Both the position numbers and the translations under genes were made by a program. Of a DNA stretch of 64,000 nucleotides, positions 46,158 through 55,486 are shown one piece after another (the stretch's first letter is position 1; each line of letters starts with the position of its first letter). Source of the stretch: Acidobacteriota bacterium. Lineage in GTDB: Bacteria; Acidobacteriota; Terriglobia; Acidiferrales; UBA7541. The notes below the pieces were generated by a model that saw only the letters and a list, made by a program, of their open reading frames with translations, had not been told where the DNA came from and did no database searches. The stretch spans positions 1-64,000 of the forward strand of contig JAFDVY010000001.1 in the NCBI GenBank assembly GCA_018268785.1, in the 5' to 3' direction.

Positions 46158-47519
46158 CTACTGGAGCGCATCCATCAATCTCGTGATGGTGCGATTAAGG
46201 TCTTTATCGGAGCGGCGCATCTCTTCAATCTTGTTGATGGAGTGAAGAACAGTGGTGTGGTGCTTGCCGCCGAATTGCCGGCCGATTTCGGGCAGCGACG
46301 CCGTGGTGAGCTGCTTCACGATGTACATGGCCACTTGCCGCGGAAACGCGATGGCGCGCGTGTTGCTTCTGATCTTCAGATCCTGTTCGCGTAAATTGAA
46401 GTGTTCGCTGACGCGCTTCTGGATCAGGTCGATGGTAACGCGCTTTTCCTGCGACGCGATAATATTGCGTAAAACCTGCTGGGCGGTCGCCAGGGAAATC
46501 GTTGCGCCAGTAAGCGAGGCATAAGCCATCAGGCGCGTCAGAGCGCCTTCCAACTCGCGAACGTTCGACTTGATGGCCCGGGCAATGTATTCGGCGACTT
46601 CATCGGGCAAGCCGAATCGGTCGTTTTCCGCCTTTTTCTGCAAAATCGCAATTTTGGTTTCAAGATCGGGCGGTTGAATATCCGCAATCAAGCCCCATTC
46701 AAAGCGGGAGCGCAGCCGCTCTTCGATCGAATTGATGTCTTTGGGCAGACAATCCGACGAAATCACGATCTGTTTGCCCTGCTCGTAGAGCGCGTTGAAG
46801 GTATGGAAGAACTCTTCCTGGGTGCGCTCCTTGCCTGCGATGAACTGGATGTCGTCCACGAGCAATACGTCCACGGTGTGGAAACGGTCGCGGAAGGAGA
46901 TCATCTTGTCGAAGCGGAGGGAGTTGATGACTTCAATGGTAAATTTTTCGGCGCTGACGTAGCAAAGCCGCGCAGCGGGGTTCTTCTTCTTGATCACATG
47001 CCCAATGGCGTGCATCAAATGGGTCTTGCCCATGCCCACACCACCGTAGAGGAAGAGCGGGTTGTAAGCTTTTGAAGGCTGCTCGGCAACAGCTTGCGCC
47101 GCGGCACGCGCAAACTCGTTCGACTTGCCGACAACGAAGGTGTCGAAGGTATAGCGCGCCTGCAGCTGGTTGTCGCTGCTTTCGAAGTCCAATTTCGATT
47201 GCTTGATGGGGGTAGCGGAGGCAACGGGAACCGGCGCAGCCTCTTCCTCGGTGCAAACATACTGCACCTTCAAATTCGGCATGCCCAATTCATGGAAAAC
47301 GGCCCGAATGATCTCGCCGTAGGTCCGGGTAAGGACCTGGCGGAAGACGACGGTGGGAATCTGCACGTAAATCGTATCGCCATCGGCCTTGTTCAGGCGG
47401 GTAGGCGCAAACCAGGTCGTAAACGTATTGAGGCTGACCCGGGACTTCACACGTTCCAGAAGCTTATCCCACATTCCAGAGGTTTCTCGTTCCTTTGCGA
47501 TATGCGCAGCAGTCGTCAT
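46158..47519 (-). CDS. dnaA: Chromosomal replication initiator DnaA
   Basis: The 453-residue protein has domain I (WDKLLERVKSRVSLNTFTTW), the AAA+ domain with GGVGMGKTHL and LLVDDIQFIAGKE, and the DNA-binding domain with GRQFGGKHHTTVLHSINKIE. It binds DnaA boxes and opens the origin. ATG 47519 is used; the internal ATG 47474 (MWDKLLE) is a common family start and possible, but neither has a strong Shine-Dalgarno. DnaA-box-like sites lie on both sides of the gene, as in Bacillus. Confidence 0.98.
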   Translation of the reverse strand: MTTAAHIAKERETSGMWDKLLERVKSRVSLNTFTTWFAPTRLNKADGDTIYVQIPTVVFRQVLTRTYGEIIRAVFHELGMPNLKVQYVCTEEEAAPVPVASATPIKQSKLDFESSDNQLQARYTFDTFVVGKSNEFARAAAQAVAEQPSKAYNPLFLYGGVGMGKTHLMHAIGHVIKKKNPAARLCYVSAEKFTIEVINSLRFDKMISFRDRFHTVDVLLVDDIQFIAGKERTQEEFFHTFNALYEQGKQIVISSDCLPKDINSIEERLRSRFEWGLIADIQPPDLETKIAILQKKAENDRFGLPDEVAEYIARAIKSNVRELEGALTRLMAYASLTGATISLATAQQVLRNIIASQEKRVTIDLIQKRVSEHFNLREQDLKIRSNTRAIAFPRQVAMYIVKQLTTASLPEIGRQFGGKHHTTVLHSINKIEEMRRSDKDLNRTITRLMDALQ

Positions 47520-47960
47520 TAGACAAAAATTCCGTACTCAACTATTTCCACAAGTGTGGAATACCTGTGGAAAGCAACTTTGTGGCTAACTTCCCTTTTG
47601 ACTTTCGAGTTTTCCCGCGCCCACTTCGTGCAAGAGGTCCCTGATGTCCAGCGCGCGGCGTCCCGATGTTGTTGGCCCGTTTACCGCCGCTTTTTCACAG
47701 CGCGGGATTGTCTCCGATTGGCCTTTATCGAGCAAGCGAAAAGTGTGCGAAGACTTCGAACGCCATGCACATTAGACTAACAGGATTTCCACAAGCACAA
47801 AAATTGTGCAATTTGCAGCCCGGCGCAGCGAGCGCGCATTTATTTTCTGGGAAAAACGCAAAATTGCAAAATTCGAGGGCGAAGGAAAAGTTTTTATAAA
47901 GTACTGCACGATAACTCGGGGCTGTGGAAAAGAATTTTTCAATGAAAATTTATTTTGCAT
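47520..47960. other. Region upstream of dnaA with DnaA-box-like sites (candidate oriC part and dnaA promoter)
   Basis: Sites sharing the core TTTCCACA or TGTGGAA occur at 47544-47552, 47555-47563, 47566-47574, 47785-47793 and 47923-47931 (the last one mismatch from consensus). The three first sites are tightly clustered just upstream of dnaA and may serve autoregulation. The part from 47881 to 47960 is AT-rich (TTTTTATAAAGT, AATGAAAATTTATTTTGC). No reading frame with coding character is present. Confidence 0.55.
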
Positions 47961-49094
47961 TTAATGCGCTTCCGGCCGTGAGAATTCATAAATACCAATC
48001 GGGTCGCCGCCGATGATGAGACGGTCTTTCAGCACGAGGATCACGTTCGCTTCGAGGCGGGAATTGTCCGGCGTGTAGAGGAGATAGGTGGCGCGACGGT
48101 TTCCGTCCTTGTCGAAGTGCAACAAGGTGTCGCCCATGGCCATCCAGACTTCTCCGGTCTCGCGGTCGACGCCGATCGCCGTCAGTATCCGCTTGAAAAT
48201 CGGCGGATCGCCTTTGCGCTCCTGTTTTTCAATTTCGCGGCGCAGCGCTTGGGCTTGCGGCTCGGCATCGAGCGCCGTATAGCGAACTTCCTGCTTGGCG
48301 TAGCCGAAGCGGTCGAACTGTTTCACGGTTGGTTCTGGAAAATAGTTATAGCCATAATAAAGATGCGCGTGATCGTCCGTGGCCAGCTCGCCGATATTCA
48401 GGAAGCGGTTCAGCTCCGAGCGTTCGGTGAGCGTATCCATGTCACCGAATTCGCGCACGCGGCGGCCATTCTTGTCGAAAACGACCACCAACGAAGGATC
48501 GCGAAAGGTTGCGACAGCGACTTCGCCGTCCGGCAACGCGGCGACGGAAACCGGGGCATTGACGGGAATTGATTTCAGGTGGCGGCCTTCTTTTGCGTAC
48601 ACCTGTATGGCATTTGCGCCGCGGTCGGCCACGTAGATTGTGCCGTCCGCGTCCACGTCGCAGTCTTCCCCGAATTGCGTGAGCACTTCGCCGGATTTGC
48701 GCAATTCCTCGAGAGCGGCGGGCTGCAATCCCGAGGATTCCTTCATGGCGAGAAGTTTTTTCCCGTCAGGAGAGAAGACAACCAATCCGGGATTGGGCGA
48801 GGCCAAAACATAGAACTTGCCATCCGCGCCATGGCGGACCGCTTTCAAGCCCGGACCAATAGGGGCATAGACGCGCCGCTTGGCGACGAGTTCGTCATCC
48901 ACCTGAGCTGCGGCTCCATAGGCCGCGCCCAGCACCAGACACAACACTGCAATTGCCTTCAAACTCGTTTTCGATACCGCTTTCAAGGCTGGGTCCAACC
49001 CTTCTTCCGTCTTTCGATGTCTCTTGAGATTAACTTCCTTGTTTTCAGGTTGCTTCGCGGTCCTGGAAAGTCCGCGGCTCTTGTGTTCAATCAA
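47961..49094 (-). CDS. Exported NHL/beta-propeller-like protein
   Basis: The frame codes for up to 377 residues. A signal-like helix, SLKAIAVLCLVLGAAYGAAA, is followed by propeller-type strands FYVLASPNPGLVVFSPDGKK, VDADGTIYVADRGANAIQVY and VDRETGEVWMAMGDTLLHFD. The pattern resembles six-bladed NHL-type propellers. It is probably periplasmic and binds a protein or small ligand, but no function can be assigned. The TTG start at 49094 overlaps the ymdB-like gene by eight bases; TTG codons nearer the hydrophobic helix would give a more usual signal peptide. Confidence 0.75.
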   Translation of the reverse strand: MIEHKSRGLSRTAKQPENKEVNLKRHRKTEEGLDPALKAVSKTSLKAIAVLCLVLGAAYGAAAQVDDELVAKRRVYAPIGPGLKAVRHGADGKFYVLASPNPGLVVFSPDGKKLLAMKESSGLQPAALEELRKSGEVLTQFGEDCDVDADGTIYVADRGANAIQVYAKEGRHLKSIPVNAPVSVAALPDGEVAVATFRDPSLVVVFDKNGRRVREFGDMDTLTERSELNRFLNIGELATDDHAHLYYGYNYFPEPTVKQFDRFGYAKQEVRYTALDAEPQAQALRREIEKQERKGDPPIFKRILTAIGVDRETGEVWMAMGDTLLHFDKDGNRRATYLLYTPDNSRLEANVILVLKDRLIIGGDPIGIYEFSRPEAH

Positions 49095-49887
49095 TTCTCA
49101 AACATACCCGTTCAATGGACTTGGCCTGCAACCGGCCGCCGTTTCGCGGGCCAACGTCGTCCGTTTCAATCAGCACGCAGTTCATTTGGACATTGCCCTG
49201 CGCCACTTCAAAGCGCGCGGGCATGCCGTCCAGGAATTTCTTCACGATAGCGACGCGATCCATGCCGATGACACCGTCGTGCGGGCCGGTCATCCCGACG
49301 TCCGTGATGTAAGCCGTGCCTCGCGGCAAAACGCGCTCATCCGCCGTGGTCACGTGCGTGTGCGTGCCCACCACAGCGGTGACGCGGCCGTCGACATACC
49401 AACCGAATGCAATTTTTTCGCTGGTGGTTTCCGCGTGCATGTCGATCAAGACAAAACTGACATCCAAGGGCAGGCTTGCCAGCAATGAATCCGTTTCTCG
49501 AAACGGATCGTCGTTCGATGCCATAAAAACGCGCCCTTGGACGTTAATTACGGCGTATTTCACGCCGTTGCGCGCTGTTCCCATATATACGCCCGCCCCA
49601 GGACTGCCCTCGGGAAAATTGGCCGGGCGAAGCAATCGCGGCTCGTGTGGCATGAATTCGAGAATCTCGCGCTTGTCCCAACTGTGGTTGCCGCCGCTGA
49701 GCACGTCAATGCCGTAACTGAAAAGTTCTTCGGCGATGCGCGGCGTAATGCCGAATCCCGCGGCGGAATTTTCCCCGTTGGCGATGACCAGGTCAATTTG
49801 CTTCGTCGAAACGAGATCCGCCAGCCGCTCGCGAACAATCTCGCGTCCGGGGGCGCCGACAATATCTCCAATAAAAAGTACGCGCAT
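49087..49887 (-). CDS. ymdB: YmdB-family metallophosphoesterase (TIGR00282)
   Basis: The 266-residue protein has the family signatures MRVLFIGDIVGAPGREIV, LVIANGENSAAGFGITPR, LSGGNHSWDKREI, DMHAETTSEKIAFGWYVDGR and VGTHTHVTTADERVLPRGTA, with all metal ligands (D, E, N, H, H, H). Bacillus YmdB hydrolyses 2',3'- and 3',5'-cyclic nucleotides and affects biofilm decisions. In many bacteria it neighbours rny; no rny is seen here. It overlaps the propeller gene downstream. Confidence 0.95.
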   Translation of the reverse strand: MRVLFIGDIVGAPGREIVRERLADLVSTKQIDLVIANGENSAAGFGITPRIAEELFSYGIDVLSGGNHSWDKREILEFMPHEPRLLRPANFPEGSPGAGVYMGTARNGVKYAVINVQGRVFMASNDDPFRETDSLLASLPLDVSFVLIDMHAETTSEKIAFGWYVDGRVTAVVGTHTHVTTADERVLPRGTAYITDVGMTGPHDGVIGMDRVAIVKKFLDGMPARFEVAQGNVQMNCVLIETDDVGPRNGGRLQAKSIERVCLRID

Positions 49888-50358
49888 AGAAAGTCAGTAG
49901 TAAGTTGCAAGTTTTCAGTTGTCTGTCAGAAGCCGGACGCGCTGTAAAACTGCGTGCCCGAAGTCGCTCAAGACTTAACTTATGACCGAAAACTAAAATG
50001 GAGCGGACTGCTTTGCCGTGGGGAGCTAGGCCGTGAACCTCTGAATTAGGTGGGCACCACGAGCCAACCGTTAGGCTTTCCTGCCCCGCTCGCGCGTCGC
50101 CTCAGGTTCAACGAGCCAGCGGGACAGGCCGTGCACACGGGCTGTCTATCCGCAGCGCCTCAGAGATTCTGCATTGGTTCAAACAGCTTTCGCACCCACA
50201 CCTGCTTCGAAGTACCGCTCCGCATCCATTGTAGCCGCAGGGCGGAAGCGGCGTCCAACTGGCGGGATGGATTGCCTGATTTGAGGCGAAAAGATTCTTC
50301 GCCAGAGTTTCGGTTGAGGCGCTAGAATCAGGCCGTCCTAAAAAACGGAGCGTTTGTC
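49888..50358. other. Intergenic region holding a 6S-RNA-like structure
   Basis: This 471-bp stretch lies between the divergent ymdB and TPR genes. Apart from the 6S-like candidate at about 50020-50185 nothing with coding character is seen. The part near 49888-49920 is an AT-richer spacer. Confidence 0.5.
50020..50185 (+). ncRNA. ssrS: Candidate 6S RNA (ssrS-like)
   Basis: The stretch folds by eye like 6S RNA. The closing stem GAACCTCTGA (50035-50044) pairs with TCAGAGATTC (50160-50169), with GGTG (50049-50052) and CGCC (50156-50159) inside it. A long terminal stem, CCTGCCCCGCT (50080-50090) with AGCGGGACAGG (50118-50128), has one mismatch. Unpaired stretches between them would form the central bubble, with a small hairpin CCGTGCACACGG at 50129-50140 on its 3' side. 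6S RNA mimics an open promoter and sequesters RNA polymerase. Ends are approximate and the strand is inferred from the order of parts. No SRP-type GGAAGCAGC is present. Confidence 0.45.
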
Positions 50359-51918
50359 ATGAAAACACTTTTTTCCGCCGCGGCTTTGTCGATGTGCTTG
50401 TTCGCGTCAACGATCGGTTCTTGCGCGCCGGCCTCGGACGATCATCTTGGCAAAGTGGAGTTCCCTTCTTCGTGCTCGGCGGCCGCGCAGCCGCTGCTTG
50501 AAAAAGGCGCAGCGCTTCTGCACTCTTTCCAATATTTGCAATCCGAGAACACGTTTGGCGAAGCGGTGAAGCAAGACCCAAAGTGCGCCCTGGCTCACTG
50601 GGGCAAAGCGATGGCGCTCTATCACCAACTCTGGGATTTTCCGGAAAAGAAAACGCTGGATGCAGGGCGCAAGGAGCTCGAAAGCGCCAAGAAATTGAAG
50701 AGTGGGACGCCGCGCGAAAAGGGATTCATCCAAACTGCCGGCGTCTTCTTTCAGAAGAATAACAAGCTCGACGAAAAGGCGCGCATTGCCGCGTACTCCG
50801 CGGCTTTGGGAAAGTGGTATGACTCCGTCCCGGGAGACGTCGAAGTCGGCAGCTTTTACGCGCTTTCTTTGGTAGCACTGGCGTATCAAGAGGACGCGGT
50901 CAAAGGGCTCGAGCTGCGGCAAAAAGCCATAGCTGTACTCAATCCGTTCTTTGAGAAAAATCCCGATCATCCCGGCGTTGCTCACTACTTGATTCACGCT
51001 GCCGACGAACAATCGCTTGCACCGCAGGGACTTGCCGCTGCGCGGCGCTACGCAGCCATCGCTCCCGATTCGTCGCACGCCATTCACATGCCGTCGCATA
51101 TTTTTGTCCGGCTCGGAATGTGGCAAGACTCGATTGCGTCGAATATCGCGGCGCAAGCCGCGGGAGCCCGCGCTGCGGAAGCGCATGAGGCCGAATCACA
51201 CTACCAAACACACGCAATGGATTTTCTGAACTACTCGTATCTGCAGAGCGGACAAGTCACCAAGGCCCGCGCCGTGATTGCGGACGAGCACCACGTCGTG
51301 GGAGCAACCGACAAATCCATGAAGGCCCACATGGACGAACTCAATGAACGAATGGTGATGGAGCTTCATCACTGGGATGAAGCCAAGGATCTGCCGGCTG
51401 AATTTACTTTTGCCAAGACGGTTGCTTCGGCGCGTTCCGGCGCTTTGGCGGCTGCGCACTCCGAACTCGCGCAACTGCAAGCTGAGGCAAAAAAGCGCGC
51501 CGGCGAAAAAAAGGGCAACTATACGGGAGCGTCGGACAACGAAATCCAGCTTCACAAAGCCGAAGCCTGGGTTGCATTTGCGGAGGGAAGAATAGATGAC
51601 GCGCTGAAAACAATGCGCGCAGCCGCAGAAACCGAAGAAGCGCAGCGTCTGGACTCGTTCAACGTGTCCGCGCGCGAAATGCTCGCGGATATGTTATTGG
51701 AAGCCAAGCGGCCGACAGAATCGCTCGCCGAATACAAGACGGCGCTGAAAAATTCGCCAAACCGCTTCAATCTGCTTGTAGGCGCCGCGCGTGCCGCGAA
51801 TGGAGCGCAGGAGTTCGATGAAGCTCATTCCTATTATGCGAGATTGCTGGAGATGTGCGGGAGCTCCGGGGACAGGCCGGAGCTCGCCGAGGCGCGCGCA
51901 CTGATTGCGAAGAACTAG
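50359..51918 (+). CDS. Exported tetratricopeptide-repeat protein
   Basis: The 519-residue protein has a signal peptide with a possible lipobox-like end (FASTIGSCAPAS). Helical repeats of TPR type follow: LLHSFQYLQSENTFGEAVKQ, KCALAHWGKAMALYHQLWDF and MLADMLLEAKRPTESLAEYK. The middle contains ADEQSLAPQGLAAARRYAAI and HMPSHIFVRLGMWQDSIASN. Such proteins are frequent in Acidobacteria and have no defined activity. GGAG precedes ATG 50359. It is convergent with the TonB-dependent receptor gene, whose stop is adjacent. Confidence 0.85.
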   Translation: MKTLFSAAALSMCLFASTIGSCAPASDDHLGKVEFPSSCSAAAQPLLEKGAALLHSFQYLQSENTFGEAVKQDPKCALAHWGKAMALYHQLWDFPEKKTLDAGRKELESAKKLKSGTPREKGFIQTAGVFFQKNNKLDEKARIAAYSAALGKWYDSVPGDVEVGSFYALSLVALAYQEDAVKGLELRQKAIAVLNPFFEKNPDHPGVAHYLIHAADEQSLAPQGLAAARRYAAIAPDSSHAIHMPSHIFVRLGMWQDSIASNIAAQAAGARAAEAHEAESHYQTHAMDFLNYSYLQSGQVTKARAVIADEHHVVGATDKSMKAHMDELNERMVMELHHWDEAKDLPAEFTFAKTVASARSGALAAAHSELAQLQAEAKKRAGEKKGNYTGASDNEIQLHKAEAWVAFAEGRIDDALKTMRAAAETEEAQRLDSFNVSAREMLADMLLEAKRPTESLAEYKTALKNSPNRFNLLVGAARAANGAQEFDEAHSYYARLLEMCGSSGDRPELAEARALIAKN

Positions 51919-54540
51919 CTAAAAGTGAAAACCAAGTTCGGCGGAATAGCTTCTTGGAGACACGAAGTGTGTTCCGCTGAAGGTGCTCAGAAAATTGTAG
52001 AGCGCCACCTTGTTGGTCAGATTGATCACCGTAAAGCGCAAACTCCATTTGTAGCGGTCGCCGTGGAAGAGATTGTCGTGGCCCACGGCAAGGTCAAATA
52101 GATTTCGCGGCGCGATGCGCGGCGGGTTTTTATCGTCATTTTCCGTGCCTTCTTCGGGAATGTTCACGCGCACGGCGCCGGTTCCGGTTGGGCTGGCTCC
52201 GCAACTCGAGGTGGCGTTGCTCAAGGGAGAAAAGAGGGAGGCAAAGATTCGCTGGCCGCTGGGTCCCGCGCAGAAGAGACCGATGGCGGCCTGCTGATCG
52301 CCGTTGAAAGCCAGCGCCGTGGCAAAATCGGGCACGGCGCCCGCGACGAGCCCACTGTCATAGCGCCAGTTGAAGCCGACCCAGGGGCCGCGCTTCCACG
52401 GTTGGTATTGCAGGTGTGAGGTTTGATTGAATTTTTCGTCGTGGTCGATGCGGAAGACGGAGCCGCTTTGGCCGACGGTCACGCCCAGCCCGCCGACTTG
52501 AGGCGGAAAGTAACGCGCGGCGACGCTGGACATCACGACAAGCGCAGTCAATCCGTGAAAATTCGGCATGCTCGCGCGAATTGCGTAACCCGGAATTTTA
52601 GAATTGTGCCAGACAATCGGAAATGTGATTGGCGTATTGCCCAGAACGCTGAAGTCGAAGGAATTGTGGGTGTATTTCCACAAATACTCGCCGTCAATGA
52701 CGAGATACTTGCCGAACGCCTGCTCGAATCCGGCGTGAAATTCATTGCGGAAGCCCGCAGGCGAATTTGCCGGAACACAGGGGATCAGCGCAGCGATTAC
52801 ATCCACGTTGCAGCCCGTTGTCGCCACGATGAGGTTCTCGTTGAATGGCGTTTCCATCGTACGCGCATAAGAAATGCGCAACACGGTGTTGGTCGGCTTG
52901 ATGTTGTAAGCAATGCCGAGCCGGGGCTGAAGTTCCGTGGCCGAGGAAAGGCCTCTATAGAAATCGCCGCGTAGACCGAGATTGAACGACCAATTTCCCT
53001 TTGTGATCGTGTCCTGCACGTAGAGCGCGAGTTCCTTCACGTCGGTATGGCCGCGAAACAGAAATTGGCTTCCACCGCGCGTCAAATCAATGGGAAGAAG
53101 CGTTGCGCACGGCGTTCCGGGAACGGCGGAATCCGTTGTGGAGTCGAAACACGGAGCGCCGCTGGCATCCGTCGTGGAAGGGAGCAGATTCGGATCGATG
53201 ATGCCAAACCGGTTGTTCTCCGTCAGGAAGGTCTGCTGATACACTGCGCCAGCTTTGACGTTATGAATCCCTTTCACCCAGGATAGATCGCCGCGGACGC
53301 CGGCGTTCGTCAGTTGGCGGTCCTGCGTAATCGTTTCTGAGTTGATCGGTCCCAGATCTGCGAACACGTTGTTGCTCGGATAGTAGTTGTATTGGTCGTG
53401 CCGCACGAAGCCGCCAAAGTTGAAGACGGCTGTCGGGCCAATCGTGTGCGTCCAGTTGGGGGCGATGTTGTACGAGCCTATTTGCGAGCGCTGGTCGGCA
53501 TCTCCGGCGGGATTTCCGTTGACCGCGCTCAAGTTGTCAAAAGTGTTCGGGGTCTGGAACCACGAGCGCGAATACTGAAGGTTCAGACGTAGCGTGTCCA
53601 TTTTGGTCAGGTTGTAGTCAACGCGATCGAAGAAATTTTCTTCATTTCCTTTGTCGTGAATCGCGACGAATTCTGGGGGATCAAGAAAGCGGCCGCTGTT
53701 CAATCCGCTCAACGAAACAAAATTCCCCCACTTCTCGCTGCCATAGGCCATGTTGAATCCGGCCGTGGACGTGCCAAAACTTCCGAACGATCCTGTCACC
53801 GCGCCGGTCGGAGTCGTTACGCCCATGCCAGATCGCGTCGTTACCTTGATCACCAGGCTGGTCTTGTCCCCAAATTCCGCCGGCGGGGCGCCGGAAATTA
53901 CTTCCAGCGACTGAATCGAGTCGGCGGGAATCTGATTGGAAAAGACTTTGCTCGTCTGATCGGTGACCATCTGCCCGTCGATCGAAAACGCCGTTTGTGC
54001 GTGATCGCCCAGCGCGTGCATGTTTCCGTTGGAATCGGCCGCAATACCCGGCGACACCAGGGTCACAAGAGATGTCGCGGAAGATGAAGCGCTCTCCAGC
54101 GGCATCTTGTCGAAAAGGCCGCGGTCGACGTCTGTGTGGAACGTAGAATCGTTTTCGACCAAATCCGTTCCGCTCGATTCCACGGTCACCGTCGTCGCGG
54201 CTGACGCGACCTTGAGCGTCACAACGATCGCGGAAGGAACGGCGGAGCGCACTTCCACGTCCATGCTCGTGGCTGCAAAACCCTCCGCTCTCGCCACGAG
54301 GTGATAAGGATTAAACGGGACATTCGCAAACCGGAATTTCCCGTCCGCGTCCGACGTCGTGCTTCGGTCATAATGGCTGACCGGGTTGTGAATTTCCACA
54401 GTGGCCCCGGGCACCGAGCCGCCGGTAGCGTCCGTGACTATTCCGTCCAAAATTCCTGAAGACTGCGCGCGAACCACTCCTGAAAACAGAATCACAAAAC
54501 CAAAACACACAACAACATGACGACTCAATCTCTTCAGCAT
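51919..54540 (-). CDS. TonB-dependent receptor with carboxypeptidase-regulatory-like domain
   Basis: The 873-residue protein has a signal peptide, then a CarboxypepD_reg-like beta-sandwich (ILDGIVTDATGGSVPGATVE, residues 30-110). A plug domain (SIDGQMVTDQTSKVFSNQIP, IQSLEVISGAPPAEFGDKTS) and a beta-barrel ending YSAELGFHF follow. It is the Oar-like type abundant in Acidobacteria. Such receptors take up large substrates or siderophores driven by TonB. GGAGGAA precedes ATG 54540. The metal-efflux operon lies divergently upstream, so a metal-complex substrate is possible but unproven. Confidence 0.92.
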   Translation of the reverse strand: MLKRLSRHVVVCFGFVILFSGVVRAQSSGILDGIVTDATGGSVPGATVEIHNPVSHYDRSTTSDADGKFRFANVPFNPYHLVARAEGFAATSMDVEVRSAVPSAIVVTLKVASAATTVTVESSGTDLVENDSTFHTDVDRGLFDKMPLESASSSATSLVTLVSPGIAADSNGNMHALGDHAQTAFSIDGQMVTDQTSKVFSNQIPADSIQSLEVISGAPPAEFGDKTSLVIKVTTRSGMGVTTPTGAVTGSFGSFGTSTAGFNMAYGSEKWGNFVSLSGLNSGRFLDPPEFVAIHDKGNEENFFDRVDYNLTKMDTLRLNLQYSRSWFQTPNTFDNLSAVNGNPAGDADQRSQIGSYNIAPNWTHTIGPTAVFNFGGFVRHDQYNYYPSNNVFADLGPINSETITQDRQLTNAGVRGDLSWVKGIHNVKAGAVYQQTFLTENNRFGIIDPNLLPSTTDASGAPCFDSTTDSAVPGTPCATLLPIDLTRGGSQFLFRGHTDVKELALYVQDTITKGNWSFNLGLRGDFYRGLSSATELQPRLGIAYNIKPTNTVLRISYARTMETPFNENLIVATTGCNVDVIAALIPCVPANSPAGFRNEFHAGFEQAFGKYLVIDGEYLWKYTHNSFDFSVLGNTPITFPIVWHNSKIPGYAIRASMPNFHGLTALVVMSSVAARYFPPQVGGLGVTVGQSGSVFRIDHDEKFNQTSHLQYQPWKRGPWVGFNWRYDSGLVAGAVPDFATALAFNGDQQAAIGLFCAGPSGQRIFASLFSPLSNATSSCGASPTGTGAVRVNIPEEGTENDDKNPPRIAPRNLFDLAVGHDNLFHGDRYKWSLRFTVINLTNKVALYNFLSTFSGTHFVSPRSYSAELGFHF

Positions 54541-54679
54541 GTTTCCTCCGTCCCGGATCGCCGGGATTTTCTCTAGGTGCGGATCAACGCCGCAGCAAAA
54601 TGTGCGGCTGCGCCAAAGCGACGTGCGTTTGCGAGCGCTTGGGCGGCGGAAACGATTTGGACTTCAGTATTGGAGGAGA

Positions 54680-54982
54680 TTAAGCGCGAGGAGGGGCGCG
54701 TCCTGCGTGATGAATCGAGAACGCTTCGCTGGGAACCGAATGAACAGGCTGCGACAGATACCACGAAACAAATTCGGGAGCGGGAACGGATGCCGCACCA
54801 GCCGCAGCCAGAGCCGGCATGTGCAACGCCTGGCAAACGTGGCAAGGAGTATCGCCACGGCCGTCTTTGTGCTCGTGGAGATTGGCGCCTCCAGCCGCAA
54901 AATAAAAAAGAGCGAGACAGGCCAGAAAGGCCAGCGCGCGCCGCGCGGTAATTTTGTCAAAAATGTGCTTTCCGAAAGTCAT
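54680..54982 (-). CDS. Small exported CxxC protein (DUF2946-like)
   Basis: The 100-residue protein has a hydrophobic N-terminal helix (ALAFLACLALFYFAAGG). CHVCQALHMP then gives a CxxC motif at residues 47-50, with a His near each side, and a C-terminal tail IHHAGRAPPRA follows. This layout resembles DUF2946-type proteins often found beside copper and heavy-metal genes. Binding of a metal by the CxxC/His motif is inferred. It is divergent from a similar small gene at 55135 and lies 140 bases upstream of the receptor on the same strand. Confidence 0.65.
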   Translation of the reverse strand: MTFGKHIFDKITARRALAFLACLALFYFAAGGANLHEHKDGRGDTPCHVCQALHMPALAAAGAASVPAPEFVSWYLSQPVHSVPSEAFSIHHAGRAPPRA

Positions 54983-55134
54983 TCCCGCTTCAGGTTACAC
55001 TACATCGTGCCCAATTAGACGTTCCCATTTGCACAACGGTTGCCAGCAAGAAAACTCCCCGCCGAATCGCTTGACCGCGGTAACCCTTATTGCATAACCT
55101 TCGTCTTAGGGTATATAGGCAGCCTTTGCCCAAG

Positions 55135-55410
55135 ATGTCTGCACGCGTTCACAAGCTAACGTTTGTAGCTCTTCTGCTCGCAGTTCTTTTCCTCGCGGCG
55201 CAGTTCCACCAGTGTGCCGATCTGAGCGCCAATTCGTCGTCTTCTCACATTTGCCCGATTTGCTCCGTGGCTGGGACGGTGGTTACGACTGCATCCCCTG
55301 TGATTTCTTTTGTTTCCACGGACACGCAATTCGCGGCACAGCCCGCTCCACGGGTCGTTTCGTCGCATATTCCGTACGCAGCTTCTCCTCGCGCCTCTCC
55401 TGCTCTGTAA
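55135..55410 (+). CDS. Small exported CxxC protein (DUF2946-like), second
   Basis: The 91-residue protein has a hydrophobic N-terminal helix (LTFVALLLAVLFLAAQFHQC) and then SSHICPICSVAG with CxxC. A Ser/Thr/Ala-rich tail ends SPRASPAL. Its plan parallels that of the protein at 54680-54982 although overall identity is low. ATG 55135 is chosen because the hydrophobic helix begins right after it; a TTGCAT/TATATA promoter-like pair lies upstream (about 55090-55117). It precedes the efflux operon by 76 bases and is probably co-transcribed with it. Confidence 0.65.
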   Translation: MSARVHKLTFVALLLAVLFLAAQFHQCADLSANSSSSHICPICSVAGTVVTTASPVISFVSTDTQFAAQPAPRVVSSHIPYAASPRASPAL

Positions 55411-55486
55411 TCTCTCACGCTCTCTGACCTGAGTCTGTCTCTTATTGTCTTTGCCGCCCGCGTTGCGGCTTTCGAGGAGTTTTTCA

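Noticed and set aside
50100-50120. GGTTCAACGAGCC read as the T-loop of a tRNA
   Set aside because: No acceptor stem or anticodon arm can be drawn around it; it fits the terminal loop of the 6S-like structure.
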